Both the position numbers and the translations under genes were made by a program. Below the pieces are notes generated by a model. The model searched no databases. It was not told the origin of the DNA and was given only the letters and a program-made list of their open reading frames with translations. 64,000 nt of DNA from an uncultured beta proteobacterium (lineage in GTDB: Bacteria > Pseudomonadota > Gammaproteobacteria > Burkholderiales > Burkholderiaceae_C). Numbering within the stretch: the stretch's first letter is position 1; the number at the start of each line of letters is the position of its first letter. Where the stretch lies: positions 28,832 to 92,831 of the forward strand of contig CAJCCO010000094.1 in NCBI GenBank assembly GCA_903960915.1, read 5' to 3'. Of the stretch, positions 1-9,033 are shown in pieces.

Positions 1-802
1 GGTTGCTCATGCGCGGGTAAGCCACCACCGCCACGGTGCGCTTGACCGCACCGGGTGCCGTGCTGCGGTCGTCAAAAACACCGTCTTCTTCTGGCAGGCC
101 ATGTTGCCACCACATGGGCAGAGTGGCCACGGTGGGCACGCCGGTGAGGTCTTGCAGCATGCGCGGTGCCGGCGCCAACAGGCTGGCGTCACCGCGGAAC
201 TTGTTGAGTACAAAGCCTTTGATCAAGGCGCGTTCTTCCACCGGCAGCAGTGCCCAGGTGCCGTAGAGGTGGGCAAACGCGCCGCCGCGGTCAATGTCGG
301 TCACCAGCAGGCAGGCGGCGCGGGCGTGCAGTGCCACGCGCATGTTGACGATGTCGCTGCTGGCCAGGTTGATCTCGGCGGGTGAACCCGCGCCTTCAAT
401 CACCACCACGTCGTTCTCGGCCATCAAGGCATCAAGCGCGCGGGCAATGTGCGGCCAGACGTGTTCGCTGCGCTCGCGCCAGCCCATTTGCGTCAAGGCC
501 GGGTTGACTTGTCCCATCAGGATGACCTGGCTGTGCGTGTCGCGCTCGGGCTTGAGCAGCAGCGGGTTCATGCGCACTTCGGGCACCGCGCGTGCGGCCA
601 GTGCCTGAAAGTACTGGGCGCTGCCAATCTCGCCCTGCCCGTTGGCGCTGGCTACCACGCGCGCGTTGTTGCTCATGTTCTGCGCTTTGAACGGCGACAC
701 TTTGAGGCCTTGGTTGGCGTAGTAGCGGCACAAGGCCGTGGTGACCCAACTTTTACCGGCTCCGCTGGTGGTGCCCAGCACCATGACGCATTGGGCGGTC
801 AT
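1..802 (-). CDS. cobQ: Cobyric acid synthase CobQ/CbiP, N-terminal part (cut by window edge)
   Basis: Glutamine- and ATP-dependent amidation of adenosylcobyrinic acid a,c-diamide to adenosylcobyric acid in the cytoplasm. The first 267 residues are visible and open at base 1. They begin [18 protein letters not shown], the P-loop of the dethiobiotin-synthetase-like ATPase domain, followed by the typical [16 protein letters not shown] and [14 protein letters not shown] segments. The C-terminal glutamine amidotransferase domain lies outside. The start is the ATG 34 bp after the cobC stop, and it is the last visible gene of the B12 operon. Family assignment is firm; completeness of the gene cannot be judged. 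Confidence 0.95.
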   Translation of the reverse strand, partial: MTAQCVMVLGTTSGAGKSWVTTALCRYYANQGLKVSPFKAQNMSNNARVVASANGQGEIGSAQYFQALAARAVPEVRMNPLLLKPERDTHSQVILMGQVNPALTQMGWRERSEHVWPHIARALDALMAENDVVVIEGAGSPAEINLASSDIVNMRVALHARAACLLVTDIDRGGAFAHLYGTWALLPVEERALIKGFVLNKFRGDASLLAPAPRMLQDLTGVPTVATLPMWWQHGLPEEDGVFDDRSTAPGAVKRTVAVVAYPRMSN

Positions 803-836
803 GGCAGGCCTACTGGACTAAGTTTGCGGTTGCGGT

Positions 837-1871
837 TCATGGCGTATCACTTTGAATGGGGCGAGCCAACACGTCTCGCAAGGCATCCTGAGCTTCTGGA
901 GGCAACACGCCCAACCTAAAAAACCCGGGCAAGCCCAGGGAGCTGGCATCACGCAATTTGATGCCGGCTTGTCGCAATCGCAGGGGGTCGATGGGCAGTT
1001 GCGGGCGAGCGCATAGGAAGTTGCTCTGGCTTGGCAGTACCGTCCAGTTAAGGGACAAGAGTATGGCTGTGAGGCGGTCTTTCCAGACTTGCAAAGTTTG
1101 ACGGCTTTGTGCCAGCCAGGCCTGGGTTGGGGCTTGCACCCAGCACTGCAACAGGGCAAGTCCGTGTGCACCAATCGGCCAGGAGGGATTGAGGCTTTCA
1201 AGGGTCTGAATCTGGGACTGGACTTCATGCACCGGCCCTGTCGGTGCAATGGCATAGGCCGCGCGCACGCCCGTCATTCCTAGGGCTTTGTTGGGTGTCC
1301 AGAGTTGCCAGACTTTGGCCAGGCGGTGTTGGTTTAAAGAGCACTCGCCTTGCAAGCGCAGCGGTTCGTAAGCCCGGTCCAGAACCACCAGGGATATGGG
1401 GGTTTTGGCCAACGGCTCAGCATCGTCCAAGCAGGCCGGCCAGGCGCCATGCGCGGTGCCCAGTGGGCTGGAGGGCTCGCAGGCCCAGACCAGGTTTGCC
1501 TGGTCATGGTCCTGGGTCAGGTTGAGCCCCCAGGCCTGGGCGGCCAGCGCATAGTCGCCATAGGCGCGCTCGGCTACGTAAACCTGGGCTTGACCTTGGG
1601 TGCGAAGGGCTACAGCCGCTGTCATGCGGAAAATGAACTCACTGGCGCTGCCCGCCAACAAAATGCGATCGCTGGCGACGCCATGAAAATCGGCCAACTG
1701 CTGTCGCAGCCCGTGGTAACTGGGGTCCGGGTAATGGCTGGCATCGGCCTGCTGTACGGCTTGGCTGGCTGCAAGGTAGGGGCCGCAAGCGTTGCTGTTG
1801 GTAGAAAAATCATGCCGGGGCACGCCAAGTGCATCAGGTCCGCCATGGGTACGGCTGTGTGTTGCGTTCAT
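837..1871 (-). CDS. cobC: Threonine-phosphate decarboxylase-type aminotransferase (CobC; CobD in Salmonella naming)
   Basis: PLP enzyme of 344 aa, expected to supply (R)-1-amino-2-propanol phosphate by decarboxylating L-threonine phosphate for the cobalamin aminopropanol linker. It has the fold-type I aminotransferase layout: FSTNSNACGP near the N-terminus, HYPDPSYHGLR around 46-56, LAGSASEFIF around 72-80, and the PLP lysine K195 in TPNKALGMTG. It starts 2 bp after the cobD stop, so translation is probably coupled. The alternative is an unspecific histidinol-phosphate-like aminotransferase, but the position between cobD and cobQ favours the B12 role. Confidence 0.9.
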   Translation of the reverse strand: MNATHSRTHGGPDALGVPRHDFSTNSNACGPYLAASQAVQQADASHYPDPSYHGLRQQLADFHGVASDRILLAGSASEFIFRMTAAVALRTQGQAQVYVAERAYGDYALAAQAWGLNLTQDHDQANLVWACEPSSPLGTAHGAWPACLDDAEPLAKTPISLVVLDRAYEPLRLQGECSLNQHRLAKVWQLWTPNKALGMTGVRAAYAIAPTGPVHEVQSQIQTLESLNPSWPIGAHGLALLQCWVQAPTQAWLAQSRQTLQVWKDRLTAILLSLNWTVLPSQSNFLCARPQLPIDPLRLRQAGIKLRDASSLGLPGFFRLGVLPPEAQDALRDVLARPIQSDTP

Positions 1872-1873
1872 GG

Positions 1874-2953
1874 TCAGAGCCCTGTGCGCCAGAGCAGCTC
1901 AAAGTGCGCAGACAGGCCCAGCACAGCAAGAACGGCCAGACCCAAAAACCACCCAACGGCCCGGGCAGCCAGCTGAATGGCTTGCTGGGTGTGTGAGGCT
2001 TGTGCGGCCTGGCCCTGTGGGTTGAGCGTGTAGACCTGCGGCTTTTGAAGGCTGATGTTGAGTGCCAAGGCCATGGCTGCCATTGGCCAGCCGCTGTTGG
2101 GGGACGGGGTTCGGCCGGCCTCGGCGCGCAAGTTGCGCAAATCACGCAAGCGCCACAGGTGCAGGCCACTGGCCACGCCCATCAGCAGCCACGCGGTCAA
2201 TCGAGCAGGCAGCCAGCTGAGTGCATCGTCAGCCCGGGCGGCCCATTTGCCGGCCCATTGCCAATTGCGGCCCTGGTAGCTGCCGGGATAACCCCACATG
2301 GCATCGGCCGTGTTGGCGAATCGGTACATGGCTGCGCCGGGTAAGCCTAAAAGCAGAAACCAAAAAATTGGGGCAATCACCGAGTCATTGAGGTTTTCGG
2401 AGAGCGACTCGATGACGCTCTCGCGCACCTGAACCTCACTGAGTTGGGTGACATCCCTGCTTACCAACCATTTCAAACGTTCACGCCCCCGCGCCAGGGA
2501 GCCCTCGGGCTTGGCACTCAAGGCCTGTTCAACGGCCAGGGTTTCATGGCGAAGCATGGCCCAGGCCATCATGGGTTTGAGTAACAGGCCCAGTAGCACA
2601 CCCGCGGCGGCAAGATGCGCCCATGTTCCCTCGCGAGCCAGCGTGATGAGCCCGTGTTGCAAACCCCAGGCAGTCAGGCCCACCAAGCCCATACCCACCG
2701 TCCATGCCAAGGTACCTAGGCCAAAAGCCCGAAGGTCGGCCCGCTGCCCAGACTGGCCCCTTTGTGCATAAAGGGCACCTTGTTGGGCCACTTTTTGTAA
2801 GTGCCGGCCAGCCCAGGCCAGGTAGTTTCCCATCCACACGACCGGGTGCCAGCTGGAACGCGGCTCTCCCAGCGCACGGTCTACGGCAAATGCCACCAGC
2901 AGCGCCAGCGCAAAGCTCCACGCCAGTGAGGGGATGGTGTTCAGCCAGGTCAT
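1874..2953 (-). CDS. cobD: Adenosylcobinamide-phosphate synthase CobD/CbiB
   Basis: Inner-membrane enzyme of 359 aa that attaches aminopropanol (phosphate) to adenosylcobyric acid to make adenosylcobinamide (phosphate). The N-terminal DRALGEP...HPVVWMGNYLAW segment is the family hallmark. The motif region SRDVTQLSE...ESLSENLNDSVIAP around 155-190 and RFANTADAMWGY around 210-220 are also typical. Several hydrophobic helices are visible (residues 10-25, 85-125, 195-210, C-terminal). It lies 16 bp downstream of cobO. Length fits the family. Confidence 0.95.
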   Translation of the reverse strand: MTWLNTIPSLAWSFALALLVAFAVDRALGEPRSSWHPVVWMGNYLAWAGRHLQKVAQQGALYAQRGQSGQRADLRAFGLGTLAWTVGMGLVGLTAWGLQHGLITLAREGTWAHLAAAGVLLGLLLKPMMAWAMLRHETLAVEQALSAKPEGSLARGRERLKWLVSRDVTQLSEVQVRESVIESLSENLNDSVIAPIFWFLLLGLPGAAMYRFANTADAMWGYPGSYQGRNWQWAGKWAARADDALSWLPARLTAWLLMGVASGLHLWRLRDLRNLRAEAGRTPSPNSGWPMAAMALALNISLQKPQVYTLNPQGQAAQASHTQQAIQLAARAVGWFLGLAVLAVLGLSAHFELLWRTGL

Positions 2954-2969
2954 GGGCCCTGCTCTTTGC

Positions 2970-3539
2970 TTAGTCTTCTATGCCGCGTTGAGCGGGAATA
3001 CCCGCCTTGAAAGCATGTTTGACCATGGTCATCTCGGTGACTGTGTCTGCCAACTCAATAATTTCAGGGGGGCAGCGTCGACCGGTGAGCACCACGTGGA
3101 CATGGCTAGGACGTTTGCGCAAGGTATCGAGTACGTCGTCCAAGGGCATCCAGCCGTAGATCAGCGGGTAGGTGATTTCATCCAGCGTGACCATGAAATA
3201 GTCGCCGCTCATGATGGCTGCCTTGGCTTTTTCCCAGCCATTGCGTGCCAATTGGGCCGAATTTTCGAGGTCATGGCTTTTCCAGCTAAAGCCGTCACCC
3301 AGACCCTCAATCGGCACGCCTAGTTGCTCAAACATGCGGTGTTCGCCAAAGCGGGCGGTGGGCACCTTCATGAATTGGAATATTTTGACGGCCTTGGCGC
3401 GGCCGTGTGCCCGCAAAGCCAGGCCAAAGGCGGCGGTACTTTTACCCTTGCCGTCGCCGGTGTTGACAATCACCAGCCCACGGCGTTCGCCCTCGGCTTT
3501 TTCGTAACGCTTTTCGGTCGGTGGTTTTTCAATTTCCAT
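2970..3539 (-). CDS. cobO: Corrinoid adenosyltransferase CobO/BtuR type
   Basis: ATP:cob(I)alamin/cob(I)yrinic acid a,c-diamide adenosyltransferase of 189 aa; it forms the Co-C bond to 5'-deoxyadenosine in the cytoplasm. The P-loop GDGKGKS is at residues 28-34, followed by family segments [17 protein letters not shown] and HVVLTGR. A longer reading frame exists upstream to 3830 but overlaps the ATPase gene and is not CobO-like, so I use the ATG at 3539. AAGGAA lies about 8 bp upstream of it as ribosome binding site. It is the next gene after btuD (13 bp gap). Confidence 0.95.
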   Translation of the reverse strand: MEIEKPPTEKRYEKAEGERRGLVIVNTGDGKGKSTAAFGLALRAHGRAKAVKIFQFMKVPTARFGEHRMFEQLGVPIEGLGDGFSWKSHDLENSAQLARNGWEKAKAAIMSGDYFMVTLDEITYPLIYGWMPLDDVLDTLRKRPSHVHVVLTGRRCPPEIIELADTVTEMTMVKHAFKAGIPAQRGIED

Positions 3540-3552
3540 AGGAATTCCTTGC

Positions 3553-4335
3553 TTAATGGGTTTTGGGCAGCGCGACCCAATCGTTTTCAAGCGCCTTGAT
3601 GATGATGCGGTGGTCAAACACTTGCTCCAGCGCGCGGTGTGTCTCGGGTAAGTGGCAAGCCCCTTGGTGAATGACACGCCCCAGGGCCATGATGACCATT
3701 TGGTCGGCCTGCAAGGCAAAAGATATTTCATGCAAAACGCTGACCACAGTCTTACCTTGCGCCACCAGGGTGTGCACCACATCCAGCCAGTCGGCCTGGT
3801 GGGGCGGGTCCAGGTTGGCCAAGGGCTCATCCATTAACAAGACCTGGGCTTGCACGGCCAGGGCCCGGGCAATCAGCACGCGCTGACGTTCTCCTCCCGA
3901 CAGACTGCCCAAGGTTCGGTCACGCCATTGCCAGGCTTGCGTAGCTTTCAATGCCTGCTCTACGGCGGCATGGTCGGCAGCACTGGGCGCAGCCAGCCAG
4001 CTTTGGTGGGGCAGGCGCCCCAGCATGGTCACGTCGATCACTTTCAGGTCATCGCCGCCAGCCTCACTTTGACCCAGCCAGGCCAGTTGTTGGGCACGCA
4101 AACGGCTGGGCATTCGCGCCATGGGCTGACCCAACAGCGAGACCCTCCCACTGTGCGCAAGCAGGCCTGCAAGCACCTTGAGCAGGGTCGACTTACCCGC
4201 CCCATTTGGGCCGACGATGCTTATCCAGCTGCCTGCGGGCAGGTTCAGGTCAATGCCGTGCAGCACCTCGGTGTGGCCGAGTTGGGCGCTGACCGCGTGT
4301 ACCTCAAAGGCCATATGCGGGGTGGCGGTATTCAT
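3553..4335 (-). CDS. btuD: Cobalamin/iron-siderophore-type ABC transporter ATPase (BtuD-like)
   Basis: Cytoplasmic ATPase subunit of 260 aa for the adjacent FecCD-type permease. Walker [10 protein letters not shown] is at 42-50, signature LSGGERQ at 145-151, Walker B LLMDE at 166-170, and the H-loop lies in VVSVLHEIS. Its ATG overlaps the permease stop in an ATGA junction. Sequence alone does not separate vitamin B12 from ferric-siderophore transporters. The location inside a riboswitch-headed B12 operon argues for corrinoid uptake. Confidence 0.9.
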   Translation of the reverse strand: MNTATPHMAFEVHAVSAQLGHTEVLHGIDLNLPAGSWISIVGPNGAGKSTLLKVLAGLLAHSGRVSLLGQPMARMPSRLRAQQLAWLGQSEAGGDDLKVIDVTMLGRLPHQSWLAAPSAADHAAVEQALKATQAWQWRDRTLGSLSGGERQRVLIARALAVQAQVLLMDEPLANLDPPHQADWLDVVHTLVAQGKTVVSVLHEISFALQADQMVIMALGRVIHQGACHLPETHRALEQVFDHRIIIKALENDWVALPKTH

Positions 4336-5354
4336 AACCCACCGCCAGAAGACAAGCGCCGGTTGCTGTGCATCAGCCAGAGCAGGTAGCCACCGCCCAA
4401 GACGGCGGTCAGCACCCCCACCGGCAGTTCCTGGGGCGCAATCAACCAGCGTCCCAGGGTATCGGCCGCCAGCAGCAGCACGCCCCCCATCATGCTGGAG
4501 AGAAGTATCAAACGCCCGTGGGTTGATTTGACGACCGAGCGCACCAGGTGGGGTGCTGCAAGACCCACAAAAGCAATCAACCCCGTTTGCGCAACGGCCG
4601 TGGCGGTGCTCAATGCCAACACCGCCACCAGTGCCACGCGCATTTGCGCCAGGGGCAGTCCCAGACTTATCGCAGTGGCCTCACCCAGCGACAAACCGTC
4701 CAGCACTTGGCTGAGCATCCAGGCCGCCACCATGCCCACCAGCCAGACCATCAACATCAAGGCGCAAGCGTTCCAGCCGACAAAGCCAGTGCTGCCCAGC
4801 ATGAAGGCCTGCATGGCCTGCATCACATCAGGCGCCATCAGCATGGTTAAAGAGGTCATGGCGCCCAGCACCACACCGACGATCACGCCCGCCAGCAAAA
4901 GGCGAAGGGTGTGCTGAACCCCTTTGGCCAGTACCAGGGTCAGCATGACCGAGCCAACCGCGCCAACGAACGCGGCCCCTGTCAGGCCCAGCCGCACGAT
5001 CCACTCGGTCGCAAATGGCGAGACCCCGAAAAAAACCAGTGCGAGCGCCACACCCAAGGACGCCCCGGAGGCGCTGCCCAGCAGGTAGGGGTCGGCCAGC
5101 GGGTTCCTGAAAAGCCCTTGGGCTACGGCGCCTGCCAGCCCGAGCAGTGCACCAGCAGTCCAGGCCCCCAGGGTGCGCGGCAGGCGGATATCCCAAACAA
5201 TTTGCAGCGCGACCGGATCGTGGTTGAAATTGAGCACACTGTCAAAACCCGTGCTGCCCACGCTGGCTCCGGCCAACAACAAGAGCAAACTGGCCAGCAT
5301 CAGCCCCGCACCCATCCAGACAGCCGGACTGATGGTTTTTGGGGAGTTATTCAT
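4332..5354 (-). CDS. btuC: Cobalamin ABC transporter permease (BtuC/FecCD family)
   Basis: Polytopic inner-membrane permease of 340 aa, with about ten hydrophobic segments expected for the family. Recognisable motifs are RLPRTLGAWTAGALLGLAGA, FRNPLADPYLLGSASGASLG and GLAAPHLVR (coupling-helix region). I place the start at ATG 5354 (MNNSPKTISP) because it forms an ATGA overlap with the stop of the substrate-binding protein gene; an ATG seven codons upstream is possible. It forms a complete importer with the flanking btuF and btuD. Confidence 0.92.
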   Translation of the reverse strand: MNNSPKTISPAVWMGAGLMLASLLLLLAGASVGSTGFDSVLNFNHDPVALQIVWDIRLPRTLGAWTAGALLGLAGAVAQGLFRNPLADPYLLGSASGASLGVALALVFFGVSPFATEWIVRLGLTGAAFVGAVGSVMLTLVLAKGVQHTLRLLLAGVIVGVVLGAMTSLTMLMAPDVMQAMQAFMLGSTGFVGWNACALMLMVWLVGMVAAWMLSQVLDGLSLGEATAISLGLPLAQMRVALVAVLALSTATAVAQTGLIAFVGLAAPHLVRSVVKSTHGRLILLSSMMGGVLLLAADTLGRWLIAPQELPVGVLTAVLGGGYLLWLMHSNRRLSSGGGL

Positions 5355-6217
5355 CGGGCCTTGTCCTGCAGGCATTGCGCCATGATGCGCGCACCTTCCG
5401 CCATGCGCGGACCCGGCCGCACCAGAATGTCAGCCTGCTCAACACTGAACTGGCAGACTCTTTTTTCTTTGATCGCCCGAATATTGGCCCAACCGGGGCG
5501 GTCTTGCATGCCGGTATGGTTGCGGTCCCCAATCATGATGATGTCTGGGTTGGCGCGCACCACGAACTCTGGGTTCAGCTTGGGGAACGGGCCCATGCTG
5601 GCCGGCAAAATATTTTGGGCACCCAGCCGCTTCAAGGTTTCGCCAATAAAGGAGTTCTCGCCGGCTCCATAGGGTGCACGGTTGACTTCAAAATACACGC
5701 GGCTGTTTTTGACCTTGGCCGGCAAGGACTGCGCGGCAGCAGAAACGCCGGCGTCTATTGCGCGCCAGACACGCTGGGCGTCGGGCACGTCAAGCACCTG
5801 CCCTACTTTGTCGAGCAGCCTTTTGACATCGGCATGCGACTTGGGCTCCAAAGCCACCACCTTGAGGCCCAAGGCGCGCAGGCGCTCACTGGCGCGTGAG
5901 GAGGTTGCCATCAGCACCACGTCGGGTTTGAGGGCAACGATAGCCTCAATATTGGGGTCAAGCCCACCGCCGACTTGGGGCAAAACTTTTAAACTCGCAG
6001 GAAAATTGGAGTACCTATCGACCCCAACCAGACGTTGGCACTGGCCGAGTTCACACACCATTTCGGTCAGCGATGGCAGCAAACTGACAATGCGCTGCGG
6101 CGGCTTGTCAAAACTGACAACAACGCCCCGGTCATCTGTGACCTGCAGCGCACAGGCGGCGCCCAGGTGAAAGAACATGGCAAGCCAAACCAGCGCGTAT
6201 TTATTGGCTCTGTTCAC
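5351..6217 (-). CDS. btuF: Periplasmic cobalamin-binding protein (BtuF-like), GTG start
   Basis: Substrate-binding protein of 288 aa for the B12 ABC importer. A GTG at 6217 overlaps the cobU stop as GTGA and gives a clean signal peptide (basic start, hydrophobic 8-20, likely cleavage after ACA near residue 23). The ATG at 6274 would put a charged extension before it. The mature protein shows class III binding-protein segments: PQRIVSLLPSLTEMV, LVGVDRYSNFP, IEAIVALKPDVVL and NPDIIMIGD. It is the second BtuF-related protein of the operon and the only one with a secretion signal. Confidence 0.9.
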   Translation of the reverse strand: MNRANKYALVWLAMFFHLGAACALQVTDDRGVVVSFDKPPQRIVSLLPSLTEMVCELGQCQRLVGVDRYSNFPASLKVLPQVGGGLDPNIEAIVALKPDVVLMATSSRASERLRALGLKVVALEPKSHADVKRLLDKVGQVLDVPDAQRVWRAIDAGVSAAAQSLPAKVKNSRVYFEVNRAPYGAGENSFIGETLKRLGAQNILPASMGPFPKLNPEFVVRANPDIIMIGDRNHTGMQDRPGWANIRAIKEKRVCQFSVEQADILVRPGPRMAEGARIMAQCLQDKAR

Positions 6218-6834
6218 GGCGAACCTTTCACGCGTAAAGGCAGCCCGGCCACCATCAGGGTGACGCGCTCGCATTGCACAGCCACTTGCTGATTAAGCCG
6301 ACCCAAGGCATCGACAAAGGCCCTGACTTCGGCCCCCATGGGGATGACGCCTAATCCAATTTCATTGCCCACCAGAACCACTGGCCCAGGGGCCTGTGCA
6401 ATGGCCTGCGTCAAGGCAAGAACCGCCGCATCAACCGTGTGAGACGTTGGAGCGGTGGGCGATTCGTTGTCGTGCATGGGCATCAAGTAGTTGGTCAGCC
6501 AGAGGGTCAGGCAATCGACGACGACCAGGGTGTTGGCGTCGCTGTGCGCCAAGATGGCCTGCGCCAATGCCAGTGGCTCTTCCACCGTGCGCATGCCCGG
6601 CACACGCTCTGCGCGGTCGGCCTGGTGACGGGCTATGCGCACACGCATTTCATCATCCCAGGCCTGTGCGGTTGCCACCATGACGGCTTGGTGGTTAGAG
6701 GCCAAATCCAGCCAATCGCGCGCCAGCAGCTCTGCCCGGCGAGACTTACCGCTTTTTTGACCGCCAAGAATCAACTCGCTATGAACCCCCGGCTGGGCTG
6801 CGCGGCGTTGGGTTGGCGCGTGGTTTTCAGGCAT
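6214..6834 (-). CDS. cobU: Adenosylcobinamide kinase / adenosylcobinamide-phosphate guanylyltransferase
   Basis: Bifunctional nucleotide-loop enzyme of 206 aa that phosphorylates adenosylcobinamide and transfers GMP from GTP. The P-loop GGQKSGKS is at 24-31, with further family segments VATAQAWDDEMRVRI, HQADRAERV and VVVDCLTLWLTN, and the C-terminal VGNEIGLGVIPMG. The first about 18 residues precede the usual start of the family. It overlaps the preceding BtuF-like gene by 8 bp and the following btuF by 4 bp, which indicates coupled translation. Confidence 0.95.
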   Translation of the reverse strand: MPENHAPTQRRAAQPGVHSELILGGQKSGKSRRAELLARDWLDLASNHQAVMVATAQAWDDEMRVRIARHQADRAERVPGMRTVEEPLALAQAILAHSDANTLVVVDCLTLWLTNYLMPMHDNESPTAPTSHTVDAAVLALTQAIAQAPGPVVLVGNEIGLGVIPMGAEVRAFVDALGRLNQQVAVQCERVTLMVAGLPLRVKGSP

Positions 6835-7645
6835 GGGTTTGGCTCCAGTTCATCACGATGCGGTGAAGTTGGGCCAGACCATCGGTCAAGGCTGCAGGGC
6901 CCGGTTGCAATATGTCGGGCGACTTGATCTCGAATAGCTGCTGGTGTTTGACCGCATTGATATTTTCCCAGCCCGGTCGGGCGGCCACTTTTTCGGGGCG
7001 GAATTTTTTCCCGCACCATGAGCCGATGATGATATCGGGGTTGCGGCGAATGATTTCACTGCCGTCGGCAATGATGCGGTTTTTACCCAGCGATTGCACG
7101 GCCAACTCGGGGAAGCAGTCGTCGCCTCCTGCCATACCCATTAACTCTGATACCCATTGAATGGCGCTGATGTGGGGCACGTCCCACTCTTCAAAGAAGA
7201 TTTTGGGGCGTCGTGGCAAGCTGGCAGCGGCTTGCTCAATGGCCGCCATTTGTTGCTGCATGGCTTCAATTTTTGCCAAGCCCTGCGCGCCCTGCCCCAC
7301 CATAGCGGCTACTTGGTAGAGCATGGAAAATATGTCGGCAATGCTGCGCTGGTTGAAGATCGTCACTTGAACGCCCTGGCGAACCAGGGCGGCGGCGATG
7401 TCGGCTTGCATGTCAGAAAAACCGAACACGGCATCGGGCTTGAGTTCCAGAATCTTGTCGATCTTGGCGCTGGTGAATGCACTGACACGGGGTTTTTCTT
7501 CCCGCGCACGGCGCGGTCGCACGGTGTAGCCTGAAATGCCGACGATGCGGCTTTCTTCACCCAGAAGGTAAAGCCATTCGGTGGTTTCTTCGGTCATGCA
7601 GACGATGCGCTGCGATCCCAGAGAAAAAGGGTAAATCATGCCCAT
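6827..7645 (-). CDS. BtuF-like corrinoid-binding protein without signal peptide
   Basis: Protein of 272 aa from the class III periplasmic-binding-protein fold: RIVCMTEETTEWLYLLG, RIVGISGYTVRP, SAKIDKILELKPDAVFGFSD, NPDIIIGSWCG. Unlike btuF in the same operon it has no hydrophobic leader or lipobox and starts directly with the fold. ATG 7645 is chosen because GGGGGAG lies 7 bp upstream and it is 1 bp from the cobB stop; ATG 7639 or an upstream codon at 7669 would not add a signal either. Ligand and role are inferred only from context. A cytoplasmic corrinoid-binding or hand-over role is possible. Confidence 0.85.
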   Translation of the reverse strand: MGMIYPFSLGSQRIVCMTEETTEWLYLLGEESRIVGISGYTVRPRRAREEKPRVSAFTSAKIDKILELKPDAVFGFSDMQADIAAALVRQGVQVTIFNQRSIADIFSMLYQVAAMVGQGAQGLAKIEAMQQQMAAIEQAAASLPRRPKIFFEEWDVPHISAIQWVSELMGMAGGDDCFPELAVQSLGKNRIIADGSEIIRRNPDIIIGSWCGKKFRPEKVAARPGWENINAVKHQQLFEIKSPDILQPGPAALTDGLAQLHRIVMNWSQTHA

Positions 7646-7646
7646 C

Positions 7647-9008
7647 TCAAAGCTCCCCCGTTGTCGCAAAAAGAGCCGCCGTAGCCGCTGGGCTGGACGC
7701 GAACCAGGCGTGGAAGTAGCTGGCGCGGATTGAGCCCTGCTGGTACAGGGCCTCGCCCTGCTCGGGGCTAGGCGCTTGATGGGGGCGCGAGGTGCGGCGT
7801 TGTGCCGGCAGCTGGGTAGCGCAGGTGGAATAGTGGAAAGTGTGTCCTCGCAAGGTGCCGGCCTTGGCTTGCAATTGTTGCGGGCCTAAGGCCGCCAGCT
7901 TTTTCTGCATGCTGACGGTGCCAGGCAACAAGCCCCATTGCGCATGACGCTCGCCATCGGTGGTCACCAGCGTGTCGTACAGGGCCATCATGCCCCCGCA
8001 CTCTGCCCAGACGGGTTTGTTCTGCGCCACATGGTGGGCCAAAGCGTCGCGCATAGCGGTGTTGGCGCTGAGTTGCGGGGCGTGTAATTCGGGGTAGCCG
8101 CCAGGGAGCCAAACAGCATCACAGCTGGGAAGCGCCGCATCAGCCAAGGGCGAGAAAAATACCAGTTCAGCCCCAAGTTGCTTCAAGCAATCCAGATTGG
8201 CCGCATAAATAAAACAAAAAGCTGCATCGCGTGCGACGGCAATGGTCTTGCCATGGAGTGCGGAACCTTCCGCTACATCCATGGCTTCACTGCCATCACT
8301 GGAAACTGGGAGGTCGGAGGGCAGCTCAAAATTGACTTGCCAACGCTGTAAATCGGCCAGTGACATCTGTCCCAATGGTGTACTTGCCAGCGCATCTGCC
8401 GCTGCATCGAGGCGCGCCATGGCGTCAGCCACCTCTGTTGCCATGGTCAGGCCCAAATGGCGCTCCGGCAAGGTAAAGGCGGTGTTACGCATGACCGCAC
8501 CCAACCATTGTTCCGGTGAACGGACACTGGTGCGCAGCATCTCTGCATGGCCAGCGCTGGCTACGCGGTTGGCTAAAACCCCAGCCCAAGGCAAGTCGGG
8601 CTGGTAATGCTGCAGCCCAAAAGCCAATGCCCCGAAAGTGCCCGCCATGGACCCGGCATCAATCACGGCCAGCACCGATATGCCTAAACGACGCGCCAGA
8701 TCGGCGGCACTGGGCGTGCCGTCAAAAAGGCCCATCACGCCTTCCACCAAAATCAGGTCGGCCTCTTGGGCGGCTTCTGCCAGGCGCTGGCGAACGTCCG
8801 CTTCACCGTTCATCCACAAGTCGACCTGGTAGACCGGAGAACCGCTGGCCAAGGTATGCCAGATGGGGTCCAGAAAATCGGGGCCACATTTAAACACCCG
8901 CACCTTGCGCCCCTGGCGGGTATGCAAACGCGCCAAGGCTGAGACAACAGTGGTCTTGCCCTGGCCTGAGGCGGGGGCAGCGATCAAGAGAGCGGGGCAA
9001 GTGGTCAT
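7647..9008 (-). CDS. cobB: Cobyrinic acid a,c-diamide synthase CobB/CbiA
   Basis: Glutamine-dependent amidation of the a and c side chains of cobyrinic acid (or hydrogenobyrinic acid). The protein has 453 aa with an N-terminal ATP-binding domain (APASGQGKTT at 11-20; FKCGPDFLDP; VEGVMGLFDG) and a C-terminal class I amidotransferase domain with WLPGGYPELHA and the nucleophile C337 in WAECGG. I choose ATG 9008; an upstream ATG at 9089 would overlap the btuB 3' end and adds a non-conserved segment. It is the second gene of the operon, 25 bp after btuB. Confidence 0.95.
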   Translation of the reverse strand: MTTCPALLIAAPASGQGKTTVVSALARLHTRQGRKVRVFKCGPDFLDPIWHTLASGSPVYQVDLWMNGEADVRQRLAEAAQEADLILVEGVMGLFDGTPSAADLARRLGISVLAVIDAGSMAGTFGALAFGLQHYQPDLPWAGVLANRVASAGHAEMLRTSVRSPEQWLGAVMRNTAFTLPERHLGLTMATEVADAMARLDAAADALASTPLGQMSLADLQRWQVNFELPSDLPVSSDGSEAMDVAEGSALHGKTIAVARDAAFCFIYAANLDCLKQLGAELVFFSPLADAALPSCDAVWLPGGYPELHAPQLSANTAMRDALAHHVAQNKPVWAECGGMMALYDTLVTTDGERHAQWGLLPGTVSMQKKLAALGPQQLQAKAGTLRGHTFHYSTCATQLPAQRRTSRPHQAPSPEQGEALYQQGSIRASYFHAWFASSPAATAALFATTGEL

Positions 9009-9033
9009 GGTGGTTTTCAGGGTTGGGTACGGG

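Noticed and set aside
3540..3830. N-terminal extension of CobO
   Set aside because: The upstream frame overlaps btuD, has no CobO-like sequence, and a good ribosome binding site precedes ATG 3539.
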